This document shows positions 20,582 to 32,690 of a DNA stretch of 64,000 nt, piece after piece; position 1 is the first letter of the stretch; each line of letters opens with the position of its first letter. The notes under the pieces were generated by a model. It saw only the letters and a list, made by a program, of their open reading frames with translations. It was not told the DNA's origin and did no database searches. Source of the DNA: Cytospora piceicola (Eukaryota; Ascomycota; Sordariomycetes; Diaporthales; Cytosporaceae). The stretch lies in the NCBI GenBank assembly GCA_023375675.1, contig JALQBC010000005.1, forward strand, positions 62,001-126,000, in the 5' to 3' direction. The translations under genes were made by a program, and so were the position numbers.

Positions 20582-22522
20582 GATGGATGTGTTTGGTGGC
20601 GCGGGCGAGCTCAGTGTGTTGGATTTCTTCGGAGATCTTTGGTTTGAAGTCTGGATAGAGTTTTGGTATTTTTTTGATCACAATGTGTTTTGGATGATGG
20701 GTGCAAATAGCTCGAGGGATTTCCAAGGAGCGTGAACGCCATCGATATGTTTTGATTATGGCTAAATTACCAGTGATGATATCATTTTCTCACTGGCCCT
20801 GTCCATCACAGTGGAAGGGAACAATGACGCAACGAGATGTCACCAAGCGGGTGAAGTGCGTACCTGGATATTTACCGGTAACTCCCTAGGTAAGCACCGA
20901 GAACGCAACCGTTGACACCATTGACTGGACTGTATGCCTAGGTGGACTTGAAGTGTTCATCAGTTTGTTGTCTCAAATTGACAAATCCGACCTATGATGG
21001 CCCAAAATTAACTACAGACTCGGATTTTTACTTTCAACTACAAAATGATTCCATGCATCCTCACATCGGTCGGGCTGTCCCTGCGATGGCGTGCATGCTC
21101 ACAATCTACATTGCGGCGGGGCATTCTGCTGCGCCTCAGACCTCGCTGACAGTCTGGCAGTCAGGCAGTCTGCCAACACTGACTGCCTTGTGGTTACGAC
21201 AGCGTTCTTTCCGGTGTCCCGTAAGAATTGCCCTGGAGGCCTGTCTCTGTGTCGCAGGATCAGAGACCGATCTTCTGAGATGTTCTCGGGACCTAGAATT
21301 AAGCATCTCAGTCAGCGATGGCAAGGCTTTTGATCCTACGGGTAGCATGTGGGTTGATATTGAGAACATAGGCCATTTTGCCCTTTAACACTTTGGGAGG
21401 GGCGGCAGTGCGGTGGGTAGTGGTTTTTTCTTACATTTTCCACATCGGGCACTTAACTTTGATTGGCATGCTACAGACAGCGCATGGTCCAGTCAATAAA
21501 GTAGGTATGTACTTAAGTAGTTACTACGTAAGGAGGCACTGCTTGCTGCCTGCAGTCAGCGCGTTCGGGACGGTCTGGAAGCACGATGACGGGCCGCAAG
21601 CTGCGCATCATCCGTTGCAGGCCACTAAGGTCACCAAGCAGGAGACCGCCTTTTGGGCAATCCGACACTCTTGGTTGTGGCCTTTTATACACTTCGACTG
21701 TATAACATCATCATCATCATTATCGTGCCGGCCGGAACCGAACTCCAAGAGGGCGGGCGCGTATGAGTGTACTGTATTGGTCTCTCACATGCAGCAGAAC
21801 TCAGTGCCGGGGTACCATGATAACCAGAAATAACATCGTTGTGTTACCTTATCGAGGGTCCTTTTGTCTCAAGAGTCCACAGGCTACCTAGGTACTTTCC
21901 AGGGTTACAATATCACGGAAATCGAATCTTGGATCCAGCCTTCGCTGCCAGCCCGCGCACAGATCGGAAGGAAGGAGCAGGTTCCCGGTCACCTCACTGC
22001 CCCCACCCGTCCACCTGCCCACCAGGCCGCTGCAAAACGGCCGCTCAAGTCCTGCTAGCGGTTCCTCGGGGCTCCCCAAACGAGCCCACCCACGCCCACT
22101 GGAGCTGTGGGGATATGAACACCCCCCTGCCAAACTCGAATCAACATTCAGCTCCGACTCCTTGCTCGCCAATCTGCACCCCCTTCGACCTGGAACCTGA
22201 ACTAACAACCAACAGACACAACACCTGCACAAGGGGAACACACAAGTCTGACAGAGCCTCGCCATTAGCCCCGTACACAAGCCATAAACACCCTGCGCCC
22301 CCTTCATGTAGCAATCATGATTTCCCTTCTGCTTCTTCATAGCTTCTCCGCCCGATTGAGTTCGGCTTTGAATTCAAGACCATTTCCTCCTTGATCTACC
22401 AGACCGAAACCCTTCTTCCTTCCCCCTTCATAGTGATAGTTATATTACTTCTTCGTCGAGCACCTCATCCACTTTATTGACCTTGTAGGAGCTCCCTCTT
22501 CTGCGCTCAGCAGAGCCTCGTC
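20582..22522. other. Gene-poor stretch, 1.9 kb
   Basis: No gene is supported in this 1,941-bp stretch. Open frames at 20942-21388 and 21839-22342 have no recognisable domain and unlikely composition. The last 200 bp before 22523 are CT-rich, as in fungal promoters. CCTAGG-type motifs occur near 20884, 20936 and 21886-21895. Confidence 0.5.
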
Positions 22523-24797
22523 ATGACCGACGTCGCGTCCCCCAACTCTGTTGCCGGCAATTCTAACGGAGGCGCAAGAATTGGCCGGCCTCCACAATGG
22601 ACGGAGTCGCGGTCTCGGAAACTGGCAAGGCTGTATATGTATACCACCCTACCAATGGAGAAGATCATCAAGGCCCTCTTCCCGAATGACGATGTCAAGT
22701 ATGATCCCCACAACAACTCAAATTCGTCTACTATGTGACCACTGACAGTGACACAGGAAGAACTCGGCCCAGAAGACGCTGCACAAAATGGTTGGCCATG
22801 ATCCTCGACCCCTACGGCCTGTCACCAGGGCAGACATGAATACCCGCTTCAAGTTGCTCCACAAGCGCAGCCAACGCCGGCGACAAAGCAACGGAACCAC
22901 TGCCGAAAAAGAAGAGGTCCTAACAACAGTAAAGCCTGAAATGGACACCCCCGCCTTCTCAGACATATCCCGCTTTGACGATGCAGACACGCTCAGGAGC
23001 CCGCTACATGATGGGCGGTTTGATATCGCTTCGCCCAGTACCCTTGCCTCGGCTTCTCCAGGAACTATCTGGTCTGCCTTTCCGAAAGATGATGTTGAGC
23101 TTCCCTTCCAGACTCCGTTTCCACGGCCGCCCCGGAACGATACCGTCTTCACGAATTCAACGCAAATGAGCACGGACAGCGTCAAGAGCCTGCGGAACCG
23201 CATCAGCGTCTCAACTATCTTCGCCAAGCAGGTATCCGTCTTGATGAGTAGGCTCACCATCGGGAGCTCTGATAACCTCGGGACGTCTCCATGTCGGACC
23301 CCGTCAGATTTCCCAGCACATCACAGTCCCATGCCTAACGGGCCGCTACTACCTCCGGGACTTGCTGTACCAGGCGACTTTATGATTGCCCGGAAAAACG
23401 TTTCTTCATGCCATGCGGGGAAACATTTCCGCAGGCCCGCTGGTGAGAGTGAATGCACGTGCTGGTGCGAGATCGCGGACGAGATAGCGGATTTGCCAGA
23501 AGTCTATTACATGACTGACAGAGGGGATACATGCGATGCGGCTGCGAACAGCTTGCAAGACTCGGTTCTTGTTTCTAGCACAGATCGATTCGGCAACACA
23601 CCCCTCCATCTCTTCGCGGCTCTCGACAGCACCGACGGTATCGAAAAAACTCTCACTCTGCTGAAGTTGAGACGGACAATCCCAAATGCAACGAACAAAG
23701 CAGGCCAGACTTTTCTCCATACTTTGAGCTCTTCATGGTTCTTTGGGGCCGAAAATAAGGACCCTCCCTTGTATCTCCTCCTGAACGCGCTCTACTCGAC
23801 TCACAGGGACTTGGTGTTCACTCGTGACGTCTATGGACGGACCTTCTTCCATCAGCTTCAAAGATTTACCCACGACCCCCAATTCATCAATACAATCGTT
23901 CAGCCCTACACCTGGTCTCCGATACCGCGAGATGCCTTTGGTATCACAGGCCCCTTCTCTGCTGTTGATCATTCGTTCCCTCCTCCAAGACGGACAGGCA
24001 CGATAGCACTCACGCCTCTCGTAGAGGAGACATCGGAGGACAACTTTGCAGCACGGGACGCAGGGTTGGCGTCCATTGTGATCGACGCATACAACAATCC
24101 TGCCATTGAGGACGAGGATGGACGCAATGGTCTCCACTGCTTGGCAGAAATGAGTTTCACCTCTAGCAACCCGAGTAGTCCGGGCCCAAGCAGTCCGGAT
24201 CCTAACAACCCCAAGTCGCCCGTCAACACCAAGGGCTCACTCAAACGAAAACACGGCAAAGACGATGTCGATAAGCCGATCACAAAGAGATTGGAGTACG
24301 TTCGAGGTCTCCTGACACCGGTATCAGGGACGCGACCGCCTGATGTGAACCACTACGACAAGAAAGGCAATACTGTCCTGATGGCTTTCGCCACTCACCT
24401 TCTTGACGATCAGGATGACAAAACCGGTCAGAACATCGGAAAGATCCTCGATCTCCTGATCAAGAATGGAGCAAATATCGACGCACGCAATCGCCATGGA
24501 GAGACCGCCCTTCTCGTCGGCGCACGATGCGGCAATAAGCACGTCGTTAGTATTCTGCTCGACAAGGGCGCCAATCTTTACGCACGAGATGAACATGGTA
24601 GGGGTATCATGACCATTATCGACAGGCAGATCTCGCAGTCGTCGAGAGACCTGCCCTCGTACGGAAGACTAGAGGCGGTTAGGGCGGCGGTCTTGGCCAA
24701 GAAATTGGAGGAAACGGGTGGCAACGATGAGCCTTCTTTCTTGGATGAGTGGTGCTGGCCACAGAGACGGCAGACCTCTGAGGAGCTGACGCGCTGA
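22523..24797 (+). CDS. Clr5-like domain plus ankyrin-repeat protein
   Basis: Exons 22523-22698 and 22757-24797 give 738 residues. The 58-nt intron (gtatga..cacag) joins PNDDVK to KNSAQKTLHKM. The N-terminal 75 residues (PPQWTESRSRKLARLYMYTT and following) look like the fungal Clr5-type domain, a predicted helical module found at the start of many ankyrin proteins. The middle has a cysteine pair segment (CTCWCEIADEIADLPEVYY) and weak repeats such as DRFGNTPLHLFAALDS. Two clear ankyrin units lie near the C-terminus (GANIDARNRHGETALLVGAR and GANLYARDEHGRG). Ankyrin repeats bind proteins; the partner is unknown. Function cannot be assigned further. It is convergent with the NmrA-like gene. Confidence 0.8.
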
Positions 24798-25615
24798 TGA
24801 GGGTATGAACTACGGCTGGGATATGCATATAGGAGGTTGGGGCGCTACCTACCCTTTGTACATTAAAACTGGGCTTGGAATTGGTTTTGGATACCCTATT
24901 TCTTTCGGAACACTCGGACTCGAGAGGCGTTGTATGTTGCTGGATTCTGGGGACATTCTTGTCAAGCCTAGCAACGAGAATGGCATTACTTACTGTATAT
25001 ACACATGACTTATTTGGCAGCTTGTGGTACTATCTCTCCATTGCCGTCAAACTTATAGACACGCTTGAACCTGTTCGACGACGTCCTCGCGGTTCAATGC
25101 CTGTTACAAAATACACGGTGATCCGTCTCGTGCGTTTGTTCTCCTCGGATGCTTTGCTGGGTACCAGTAAGTGCGGTCCCAGCCATTGGACTTTTTCGCT
25201 GCGAAGCAGGTATTGACCCCTCCAGCTGCCCGCTTCAATATGGATGTGGCACCAACGGTAACGTTGTTCCGTCCCATTAAATCTACTCGGTCACCTTTCA
25301 TTTTCAATTCTACATCATAATATCAGGTGAGTAAAACCAGCAGTGTAAGGATAAGCACGTTCCTATATCCAGAGCGAATGTAATACGACATCCTAAAATC
25401 TGTGCACGCTCCAGATCCCCTCCCGGAACTAGTGTGATGTACGCACTGGAACGGTCCGCTCTTTAGCCCAAGGCAATCTTCCCCACTCTCAACTTCTTAT
25501 CTTCTCCTAATTGCCAGTGGAGTCCGAGGGTGCATTATATAAGTCCCGTTACAGATCGACAGCGTTGAGCTTGATGAAACGCAATCGCGAGGCAGTCTGA
25601 ACTTCATCAGTGGTA
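24798..25615. other. Convergent intergenic, 818 bp
   Basis: This spacer lies between the stop codons of the ankyrin gene and the minus-strand NmrA-like gene. Only short unsupported frames occur (24805-25008, 24875-25216). I see no RNA gene or repeat. Confidence 0.5.
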
Positions 25616-26682
25616 TTATGCCACTTCGCCATTCTCCCCCATACGAACAGCGATCACCGTCGCCTCATCCAAGTCCTCCACAGGCAGACCGAGCAGGGCA
25701 TTGTCGACGGGCCGAGGGTACTCGACGCTGCCCTTTGTGAAGAACATCCGGCTGTAAAGCATCTTGGTAAACTCCGCAAAATTCCCCTTTCCCAAGGCTT
25801 CCCTGCCATCGTTGTAGCGCTGTTCGGAGGACTCGTGAGTGATGGTCCAGTCAGCCTCGGTGGTACCCGTGACGCGCTTGACACTTTCAAACATATCAAG
25901 CTGGCTCAGCCGGAAACTCGATATGTAGACCACACGGTTCCGGAACTGCGACAGCGTGGGCGACTCGTCCGCCTCGTCCTCGGGGAGCTCCTTCAGGCTC
26001 AACAAGGCGGCGACAGCTCTGCCGCACTGGGGCCACGTGCTGGTGTTGACGGCCACGCCCCCCTCGTCGAACACGACAAAGGAGCGCTTCTGAAAATCGA
26101 AGCCATACCGGTCCGTTCCGCCGCCCAGGCTGAACTCGTACCAGAAGCTGCAGGCAAGCAGGATCGACGAGGTTGCGCCGTCGGGGCTCTCGATCGTGGC
26201 GTGAATATTGTCCCGCATGCGGCCGGGGAAGGAGTCGTCGCACAGCGACTTGTTGGCGGGGTCGACCGAGAACCAGTTAGGCAGGACGTATGACACGCCG
26301 GCCTTGACGGCGGACCGGATGATGTTGACGACAGTGTTTGGAGGGGCAGCCACCGACATGGTGATGATCAGGACTTGCTGGCCCCGGAGAGCCTCTAGAA
26401 GGTCCTCGTTGTCCGGGCTGCTGTAGTCGGCGCGGACAACCTTGACGCCTTCGGGTACTGTGCTGGTGCTGTTGGGGCGGGTGATGACCGTTACGGTGTG
26501 TTTTCCGGTCTTTAGCAAATGATCTGTTATGACACTCCCTATCTGTCCTCCGGCCTGCTGGCTGTTAATAATGATCATGTGGCGTGCATAGAAACTTGAG
26601 GGTGACTGACCCCCACAATTGCCACCCTTTCAACACGGTTGGTGAAACCCTCGAGTTGGTCTTTGGCATACTTCTTCGTCAT
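25616..26682 (-). CDS. NmrA-like/isoflavone reductase family protein
   Basis: Exons 26682-26611 and 26554-25616 give 336 residues. The 56-nt intron (26555-26610) must be removed to rebuild the dinucleotide-binding loop: VAIVG joins AGGQIG, producing the GxxGxxG motif of atypical short-chain dehydrogenases. A simple frame starting at 26578 would lose the first strand. A basic residue (TRP) follows the second strand, which would favour NADP(H). The VLPNWFSVDP segment replaces the usual catalytic Tyr-x3-Lys region, so it may be a redox sensor rather than an enzyme. Members include nitrogen-regulation NmrA and phenylcoumaran/isoflavone reductases. The substrate is unknown. No signal peptide, so cytosolic. 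Confidence 0.85.
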
Positions 26683-27457
26683 GATCACTGTTCTTTTCGT
26701 TCTTTATAAGATAGGGCACAACGAGAGACGGTTCTGTTTCCGTAGGTATAGGACTGGCTACCTAGGCAGGACCAGGTAGTGGGCAGTTGACAGGCGGATA
26801 GTTAGTATTTATATTTTCAGGTACACATGCAGACGGCCAGGGTGGTGCACCATGAACGGATCAGTGGTTTATCTGCCAGGGGCTGCTGTGTCTCCTCGAT
26901 GAGATACAATCGGTCTTGTACGCCAACATTGGACTGCCCTATGTCCGACGAGCCGGGCCTTTCGGAGACTAGACTGCCTGATGCGGCGATCCGCCAGGCT
27001 TTCCGGAAGAATACATTGCTAAATGGAGTAACCTTCACGGAGGTAGGCCGTAATTCCGGGCTTAGGGGATGGGTGGATCATATTATCTTGTCTTGACTTC
27101 TACTGGGCGGATCCGAGATAGACACACCTAGGCCCTCCAAGCTGCTGCTGCTCCTTATCAAGTCTAAACCTCCACCAGCATACGACACCCTTATCCCCGT
27201 CCCAGCCCGTACGGATGATCCAACCACGTCGGCACAAGATGATGGTCACACGATCAAGCAATCGTGTTTAGAACCCACACAGTGGCTATCGAAAATTCCT
27301 ATGGATCATGGAGCTCGTCTAGTTGTTATCGATGTATCCCATCAGCTTATGACTAGACGTGTATTTCTGTTCGGTGGCAGGCATAAGCCAGCGTCAATAA
27401 AAAGAACACCATGATATGAGTTTATGAAGTCGATACATACAGATCATTCGACGACCT
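26683..27457. other. Intergenic between NmrA-like and HET genes
   Basis: This 775-bp spacer contains the NmrA-like promoter and the 3' region of the HET gene. No gene is seen. CCTAGG motifs occur near 26760 and 27129. Confidence 0.5.
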
Positions 27458-30340
27458 CTATCCAAGTACGATCTCATGCCACTCACCAGAAACATCAAAA
27501 GCAGCCTGGAACACCTTCCCCAGACCAACACGCTCCCAGACAAGCTTCTCACGGTTCCAGTCAATAAGGAGCACGTAGAACAGATCCCACTCGACGTCCT
27601 CCCGGTCCTTGGGGATGTAGTGACTCCAGTTTCTGCACTCCTCCCTTGAGAAGGATCGGGCATCCGATATTGCGATGAAATGCCACTTCCGCCCCTCCCG
27701 CTCCCGATCGATCCAGCCCCCATTCAGCACAATGTGTCCACACCAGTCACCGTTCTCGTCAGCTACATCACACCTGACGAGGCCCTCGCCAGGGCTCGCC
27801 TCTTCCGTTGCCTCCTCGTTGCGCAGGATGTAGAACTGGGCGTGCCAGGTCCAAAACTGGAGGACCGTCTGGTCGGAGTATTGGCTGAGTGTCTCGAAGC
27901 CGACCTTGTTGACCCCGAAGGGGTTGTCGGGGATAGTCGCGCTAAAGCGTTCCGACGGGAGGTCCTTCACTGAACTTCGGGTCTTCCGACCGTACTCGTC
28001 TGCAGCATCCCAGTCGATAATGTTCGGGGCTGTTGGTGCCATTGTTGTCGTCGTTGTCGTCGTCGTTGTATCCTCTGACGACGGTGTTTCCCGGTCTGTC
28101 TGGTATTCTACCCTTTCAGCATACTCAGGCATGCGGGTCTCTCTTGCTCTCTCGCGCCGAATGAATGGTGCTTCATAGACGTTGTCATCTTCGTTGCCAT
28201 AGCGGGAATACTCTTCGTTGCGTTCCTGGTGGCTGTCTTGAGGATAGTAAGGCCGGTCACCTGGAACAGCCATGATGCGGTGGTTGCTTGGCGCTGTCTG
28301 CTGACGACGGTCAAATTCTGTTTCGTACGTAGCCCGTATTTCTCTGCCATCGCCAGTCTCTCGGGGCCCGCCATTGACGCTTGATCGAGGCCTTGAACGG
28401 CCTCTCGGGGGAGAAGCGGACAATCCGGGACCACGAATGGTTGACAGCAGTGGCCGTGCAGGCCCTGTGGCAGAGTAACCATGCCATCTCGCTGAGACAC
28501 CCGTGGCCTTTGGAATCGAGTCCTTCGTCCAGATAGGGCGCAGATCACCATTGGCGTTGCGGATGAACCACTTGATCCAGGTATGGCGAAGCAGCCACTC
28601 GTTAACGTCGATGAAACAACCCTCAAGCGTCTCCTGTCTATACTTGACTGGAGCCCCTTTCTTGTGGTCTCTTTCGTCCATCCAACCAGACCATGACCAA
28701 CTTGGGAATTCCACCGCTGCCCCACTTTGGCCGTCTTTAGGGTCCAACACTCGCCGTTCCTGGCAGTTAAGGGGCTCCCACAGGAGGGCGAGGTCAAAAT
28801 GTGAAGGAGGAAGACCATGGACCATCCGGGCTCCATGCATATGCCGCTCCATGAGCCGAGCCACACCGTCAAACGCAGCTAGTATATCTTTTGCGTAGGT
28901 CAAACGTCTTCCCGTATAAAGGGACACACACGTCATGTAGAACCAAATGGGCCGCGTTGCCAGCTCACCCAAGGACCGCAGTGGAGAGTTCTTCCAATCT
29001 GAAGACCATCCTGTCCCCGTTCCATCAGGATAGATGTCCTGTGACATGTTGCTTGACCTGCATTGGAAGTAGATCCTGTTTCCAGCGAACACGAGGCACC
29101 GTCTCGACAAGATCCTTTCCTGGAATGTCCACGCACGCTGGTTCCAGGCAGAGTCTCTGATAACACTCTCGGATGGTCTGGATACTAGAAGCCGCAAACC
29201 TTTCGCATACTCGGTCTTGAGCGGAGTGTCTGCTTTCTGGGGGTCAAGTGCAGCGAGACCAGCCCTGGAATGTTCTCCATCCGCAGCACAAATAGTCAAA
29301 TAGGCGTTTCCGTATACGAGATCCATGTTTGCCGCATTCAGCCTCCATGATGAATCGCTGTCCTGCACGATGCAGATCGAGTCGATCCAGATGAAACGCT
29401 CTCCGAGGTCCCTTGTCAACTGGATGGCCTCCTGTATTGTCTGCGGAAAGTTCCTGGCCTCGATGCCTCCTTGTTGAATCCGTTGCATTACATTATTCCG
29501 ATTAGTGCAATGCGATTCGTTGTCACCGTTTCCCCAAACATAGCTCAAGGCAACATAGCGTGCAGGTCCGCTACTGTAGGTGGGAAGCTGGCATAATTGC
29601 ATGCGGACCACATCGATGACGCCGAACGAGGTCTGCCGGAGTAAAGCAGCGAACCTGCCCCCGTCGCCGTGGTGTTTGCATGCCTTGACGTGGTGTCGCT
29701 CGCAGAGGTCCAACCAGCTCTTGATCAAGGCCTGGTTGCTCTTCTCGGCGTCGTAGTCCCTAGCCAAGTACCACCGGGGCTGCATTGCGGGCCTCACTGA
29801 GTTCACGTCCGCATTGGGAAGAGAGTGATCGCCAGGCGGAACGAAGAGAATGTACGCCTCCTGCTTTTTGCCGTCGACCTGCGTCCACCAGAACCGAATG
29901 CGCCGTGACACATTTGAGTATCGGGCCCTTTCCTCGTCGTCTGCAGGCGCTGCATCTCTGCGTTTGGCTTGGCGACCATCGACCTCCCATTCCATGAAAC
30001 ATTTCGAGTCTTGGTCGAGATCGGACTTCGCGCTGTACCGCCCTATGGCCTGATGGACAAGCTTGCAGAGCGAGCAGTCATCGGGCCCCTGTGCCCTCTC
30101 CTGGATTTCGGCTATTGTGCCAAGTGACCTTGGCCCTCGGCCAGAGTTCAGCTGGAATCTTGGGTTCCCATTACCGAAGTTTCTGAGTCGGCCGTCAGCG
30201 ACTGCTGGTCTGCCAATGGACCGCGAAATGTGAGAATCGCCAATCAGGAACTTGTCGACAGATAGCTCCAATTGGACACAGGTTTCGCAGATGCCACCTT
30301 TGAACGTAGCGGCCTTGATAAGGCGACGCTCGGGTTCCAT
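27458..30340 (-). CDS. HET domain (heterokaryon incompatibility) protein
   Basis: A single exon of 960 residues from the ATG at 30340; the frame extends to 30364 only through a TTG. The N-terminus has two cysteine pairs (CETC and CSLC). The HET domain covers about residues 255-420 with all three blocks: ARYVALSYVWG, then RFIWIDSICIVQDSDSSW and VYGNAYLTICAADG, and later RAWTFQERILSRRCLVF. Downstream is a polar Arg-rich linker with a Thr run near 770-777, then a C-terminal region with several Trp (FWTWHAQFYILR, WCGHIVLNGGW) common in long HET proteins. HET proteins trigger programmed cell death on recognition of non-self in fused cells. The specificity partner is unknown, and no NACHT or STAND part is present. 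Confidence 0.93.
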   Translation of the reverse strand: MEPERRLIKAATFKGGICETCVQLELSVDKFLIGDSHISRSIGRPAVADGRLRNFGNGNPRFQLNSGRGPRSLGTIAEIQERAQGPDDCSLCKLVHQAIGRYSAKSDLDQDSKCFMEWEVDGRQAKRRDAAPADDEERARYSNVSRRIRFWWTQVDGKKQEAYILFVPPGDHSLPNADVNSVRPAMQPRWYLARDYDAEKSNQALIKSWLDLCERHHVKACKHHGDGGRFAALLRQTSFGVIDVVRMQLCQLPTYSSGPARYVALSYVWGNGDNESHCTNRNNVMQRIQQGGIEARNFPQTIQEAIQLTRDLGERFIWIDSICIVQDSDSSWRLNAANMDLVYGNAYLTICAADGEHSRAGLAALDPQKADTPLKTEYAKGLRLLVSRPSESVIRDSAWNQRAWTFQERILSRRCLVFAGNRIYFQCRSSNMSQDIYPDGTGTGWSSDWKNSPLRSLGELATRPIWFYMTCVSLYTGRRLTYAKDILAAFDGVARLMERHMHGARMVHGLPPSHFDLALLWEPLNCQERRVLDPKDGQSGAAVEFPSWSWSGWMDERDHKKGAPVKYRQETLEGCFIDVNEWLLRHTWIKWFIRNANGDLRPIWTKDSIPKATGVSARWHGYSATGPARPLLSTIRGPGLSASPPRGRSRPRSSVNGGPRETGDGREIRATYETEFDRRQQTAPSNHRIMAVPGDRPYYPQDSHQERNEEYSRYGNEDDNVYEAPFIRRERARETRMPEYAERVEYQTDRETPSSEDTTTTTTTTTMAPTAPNIIDWDAADEYGRKTRSSVKDLPSERFSATIPDNPFGVNKVGFETLSQYSDQTVLQFWTWHAQFYILRNEEATEEASPGEGLVRCDVADENGDWCGHIVLNGGWIDREREGRKWHFIAISDARSFSREECRNWSHYIPKDREDVEWDLFYVLLIDWNREKLVWERVGLGKVFQAAFDVSGEWHEIVLG

Positions 30341-31043
30341 ATTTGCGTGCTCAATGGGGAGCAAGACTTGGCGAGGCTTTCATGTTTATCACGTCGACTA
30401 AGGGCTATCCCAACTCTTTAAATACTGAGGTACGCAGCAGTACTGTATGGCATCGAAATCTCACCTCAGAGACTAGTTGCTTCTAGCCGGTGGATATTTG
30501 CGAGGCGCCTGCAGGAAGTAATCCTTGACTCTGGTGGTTGGACCTATCCGGAGACAGCGATGTTCGGAGTGCGCTGACGGCTGATGGTTGACGCCCATTG
30601 GCATGCTGCTGGACAATGTGCCGGAGAGTTGTGAGCCATGGCCGCGAGCTCGCCGAGTTTCTGGTAAAGCATGATGTCTCAAAACCGCTGGGGCATTCTT
30701 CGATTCCTCCTTTACGTCAACTTGGATGTGAAGTGATATGGTCTGATCAGGTGAGCCCATCCACAACATCACACGCCGTCCATCCAGGGTTAGGGCTTGC
30801 ATGTAAATGATTTTAGGAGCCACCTCCAGCCCCACATGGGCTCATATCTGAATCAGATGTCCAAAGTGCCTGCAGCAAATCCCCAAGTATGCACTGGGCT
30901 GAAAGCGTATATGTTTCAAGAAATTAAATTCATAGCTCATGCCCATTACGCCGTATATATGCACACACATGCTAACCCATTCGTACATGCCCCGAACAGG
31001 ACCCATTCTATCGGATCCGAGGCCATATTTATACAAAGCTCCC
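30341..31043. other. Intergenic between HET and permease genes
   Basis: This 703-bp spacer has the HET promoter and permease 3' region. A minus-strand frame at 30473-30835 exists but shows no domain and I do not call it. No repeat stands out. Confidence 0.5.
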
Positions 31044-32690
31044 TCATTCATCCAAAACCACCTGACCCTCGGGCAGCACCCGGCCCTTATCAATATCCGC
31101 CTCAGATGCCTTGACGAACGCAGGGCGGTAGACAACCTTGTACCCAACGTACAAGACGACGAACAAAATAACACTAATGTACGCCGTGAAGAAGCCCGCC
31201 GTGTCCCAGGGCATGAACGCGGTAAAGCCCTGCGTGATGATAATCAGGACGGTGAAGAACAGGCCGTACCACGCCAGGTAGGGCTGCAGGAAGCCCCGGT
31301 AGGGCAGGGTGGCGCGGGGGACGCCCTGGACCTTCATGGCCTGCTGGAAGCGGATGTGGGAGAGGCTGATGCTGGACCAGGTGATAAGGCCGGCGACGGA
31401 CGTGATGTTGAGGAACCAGTTGAAGGCGTCAGTGCCGCCGTTGGAGAGGTTCAGGAAGGCGAGGAGGCCGATGGCCGAGGTCGTAGCCACGGCGAAGTAG
31501 GGAGTTCCTTGCTTGTTGGTCTTGGTGAGGAATTGCGGGGCGTGGTTCTCGTTCGCGAGCGCAATGAGAATACGGCTTCCGGAGTAGACGTTGGAGTTGG
31601 CGGCGGAGAGCACCGCGGTGAGCAGGACGGCGTTGATGATATCCGGCAGGACGGGGACGCTTGCCAGGTTCGCAGCGATGACGAGCGGGGAGCTGGCACC
31701 GCTGGTTGTGCCGTTCAGAAGGTCCTTGTTATCGTACGGAATGAGCAGGCCGAGGAAGAAGATAGTAGCCACGAAGAGGAAGACGATTCCCCAGAATGTG
31801 TTTCTGATGGCGGTGGGCACAGTCTTGTGAGGGTCCCGAGCCTCACCAGCGCCAACACCAACGAGCTCAGCTCCCTGGTAGGAGAATGCCGCGGTGACCA
31901 GAACGGACCAGATCGAGACGAACTTGCCGGTGGCAGGGTTCATTTCGTCGTTGTAAGGGGCGAAAGCGCCGGGATGGCCCCAGTAGTGAAATCCGAGGTA
32001 TCCTTGGGGGCTTGTTCCGGCGTTGATGCAGATGGCGAAGATAATGAAGCCGAGGATCGTAACGACCTTGATGCTAACGAACCACATCTCCAGCTCGCCG
32101 TACCACTTGACGGGCATGAAATTGATAGCCGTGAAAAGAGCCCAAAAGATAGCGATCCACACACCGATGCTGATGCTTTCGGTCCAGTACTGGATAATCA
32201 GTCCCGCCGCGGTCAGCTCGAGGGCCCACGTGATAGACCCTGAGAATATGTCAGTCAACCGCAAATATCAAATCGACAGAAGTCATCCGCTCGTAAACCG
32301 GAACTCACAGCTGAACCAATAAAGCCAACCCATAGCAAAGCCCAACGCCGGATCTACGAAACGAGCGCTGTAAGATGTGAAGGAGCCGGGAGTCGGCAGA
32401 TATGTCGCCATCTCGCCCAAGCTCGTCATGACTGAGTACAGAATCGTTCCCACGAAGATGTACGCTATCAGGCAACCGGCGGGACCCGCCGTGGCCAAAG
32501 AAGCTCCGCTACCGATGAACAGTCCCGTGCCTATCGCACCTCCAATGGCAATGAACTGCAAGTGCCGACCCGACATTTCTCGCTTGAGCTCATGGGTAGA
32601 AGCACCGTTGACAGATTGCTTCTCCGGGTCCTGCAGGCTGGGGCTATCGCCACCGCTCGCAGCGGCGACGTTGATCTCGTCCTTGCCCAT
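31044..32690 (-). CDS. YAT-family amino-acid permease
   Basis: Exons 32690-32309 and 32239-31044 (69-nt intron, gtgagt..ctcag) give 525 residues. About twelve membrane helices are visible. Family marks are the first helix IAIGGAIGTGLFIGSG, the GEMATYLPTPGSFTSYSARFVDPALGFAMGW region, and SYQGAELVGVGAGEARDP. A NSNVYSGSRILIALA segment, typical of fungal general and basic amino-acid permeases, follows. The cytosolic N-terminus is short and polar. It would import amino acids with protons at the plasma membrane; the substrate range is not clear. The gene is divergent from the OPT transporter across 1.9 kb. Confidence 0.92.

Noticed and set aside
30939..32243. 434-residue plus-strand open frame
   Set aside because: It is antisense to the amino-acid permease exon, is rich in charged residues typical of a mirror frame, and has no domain.
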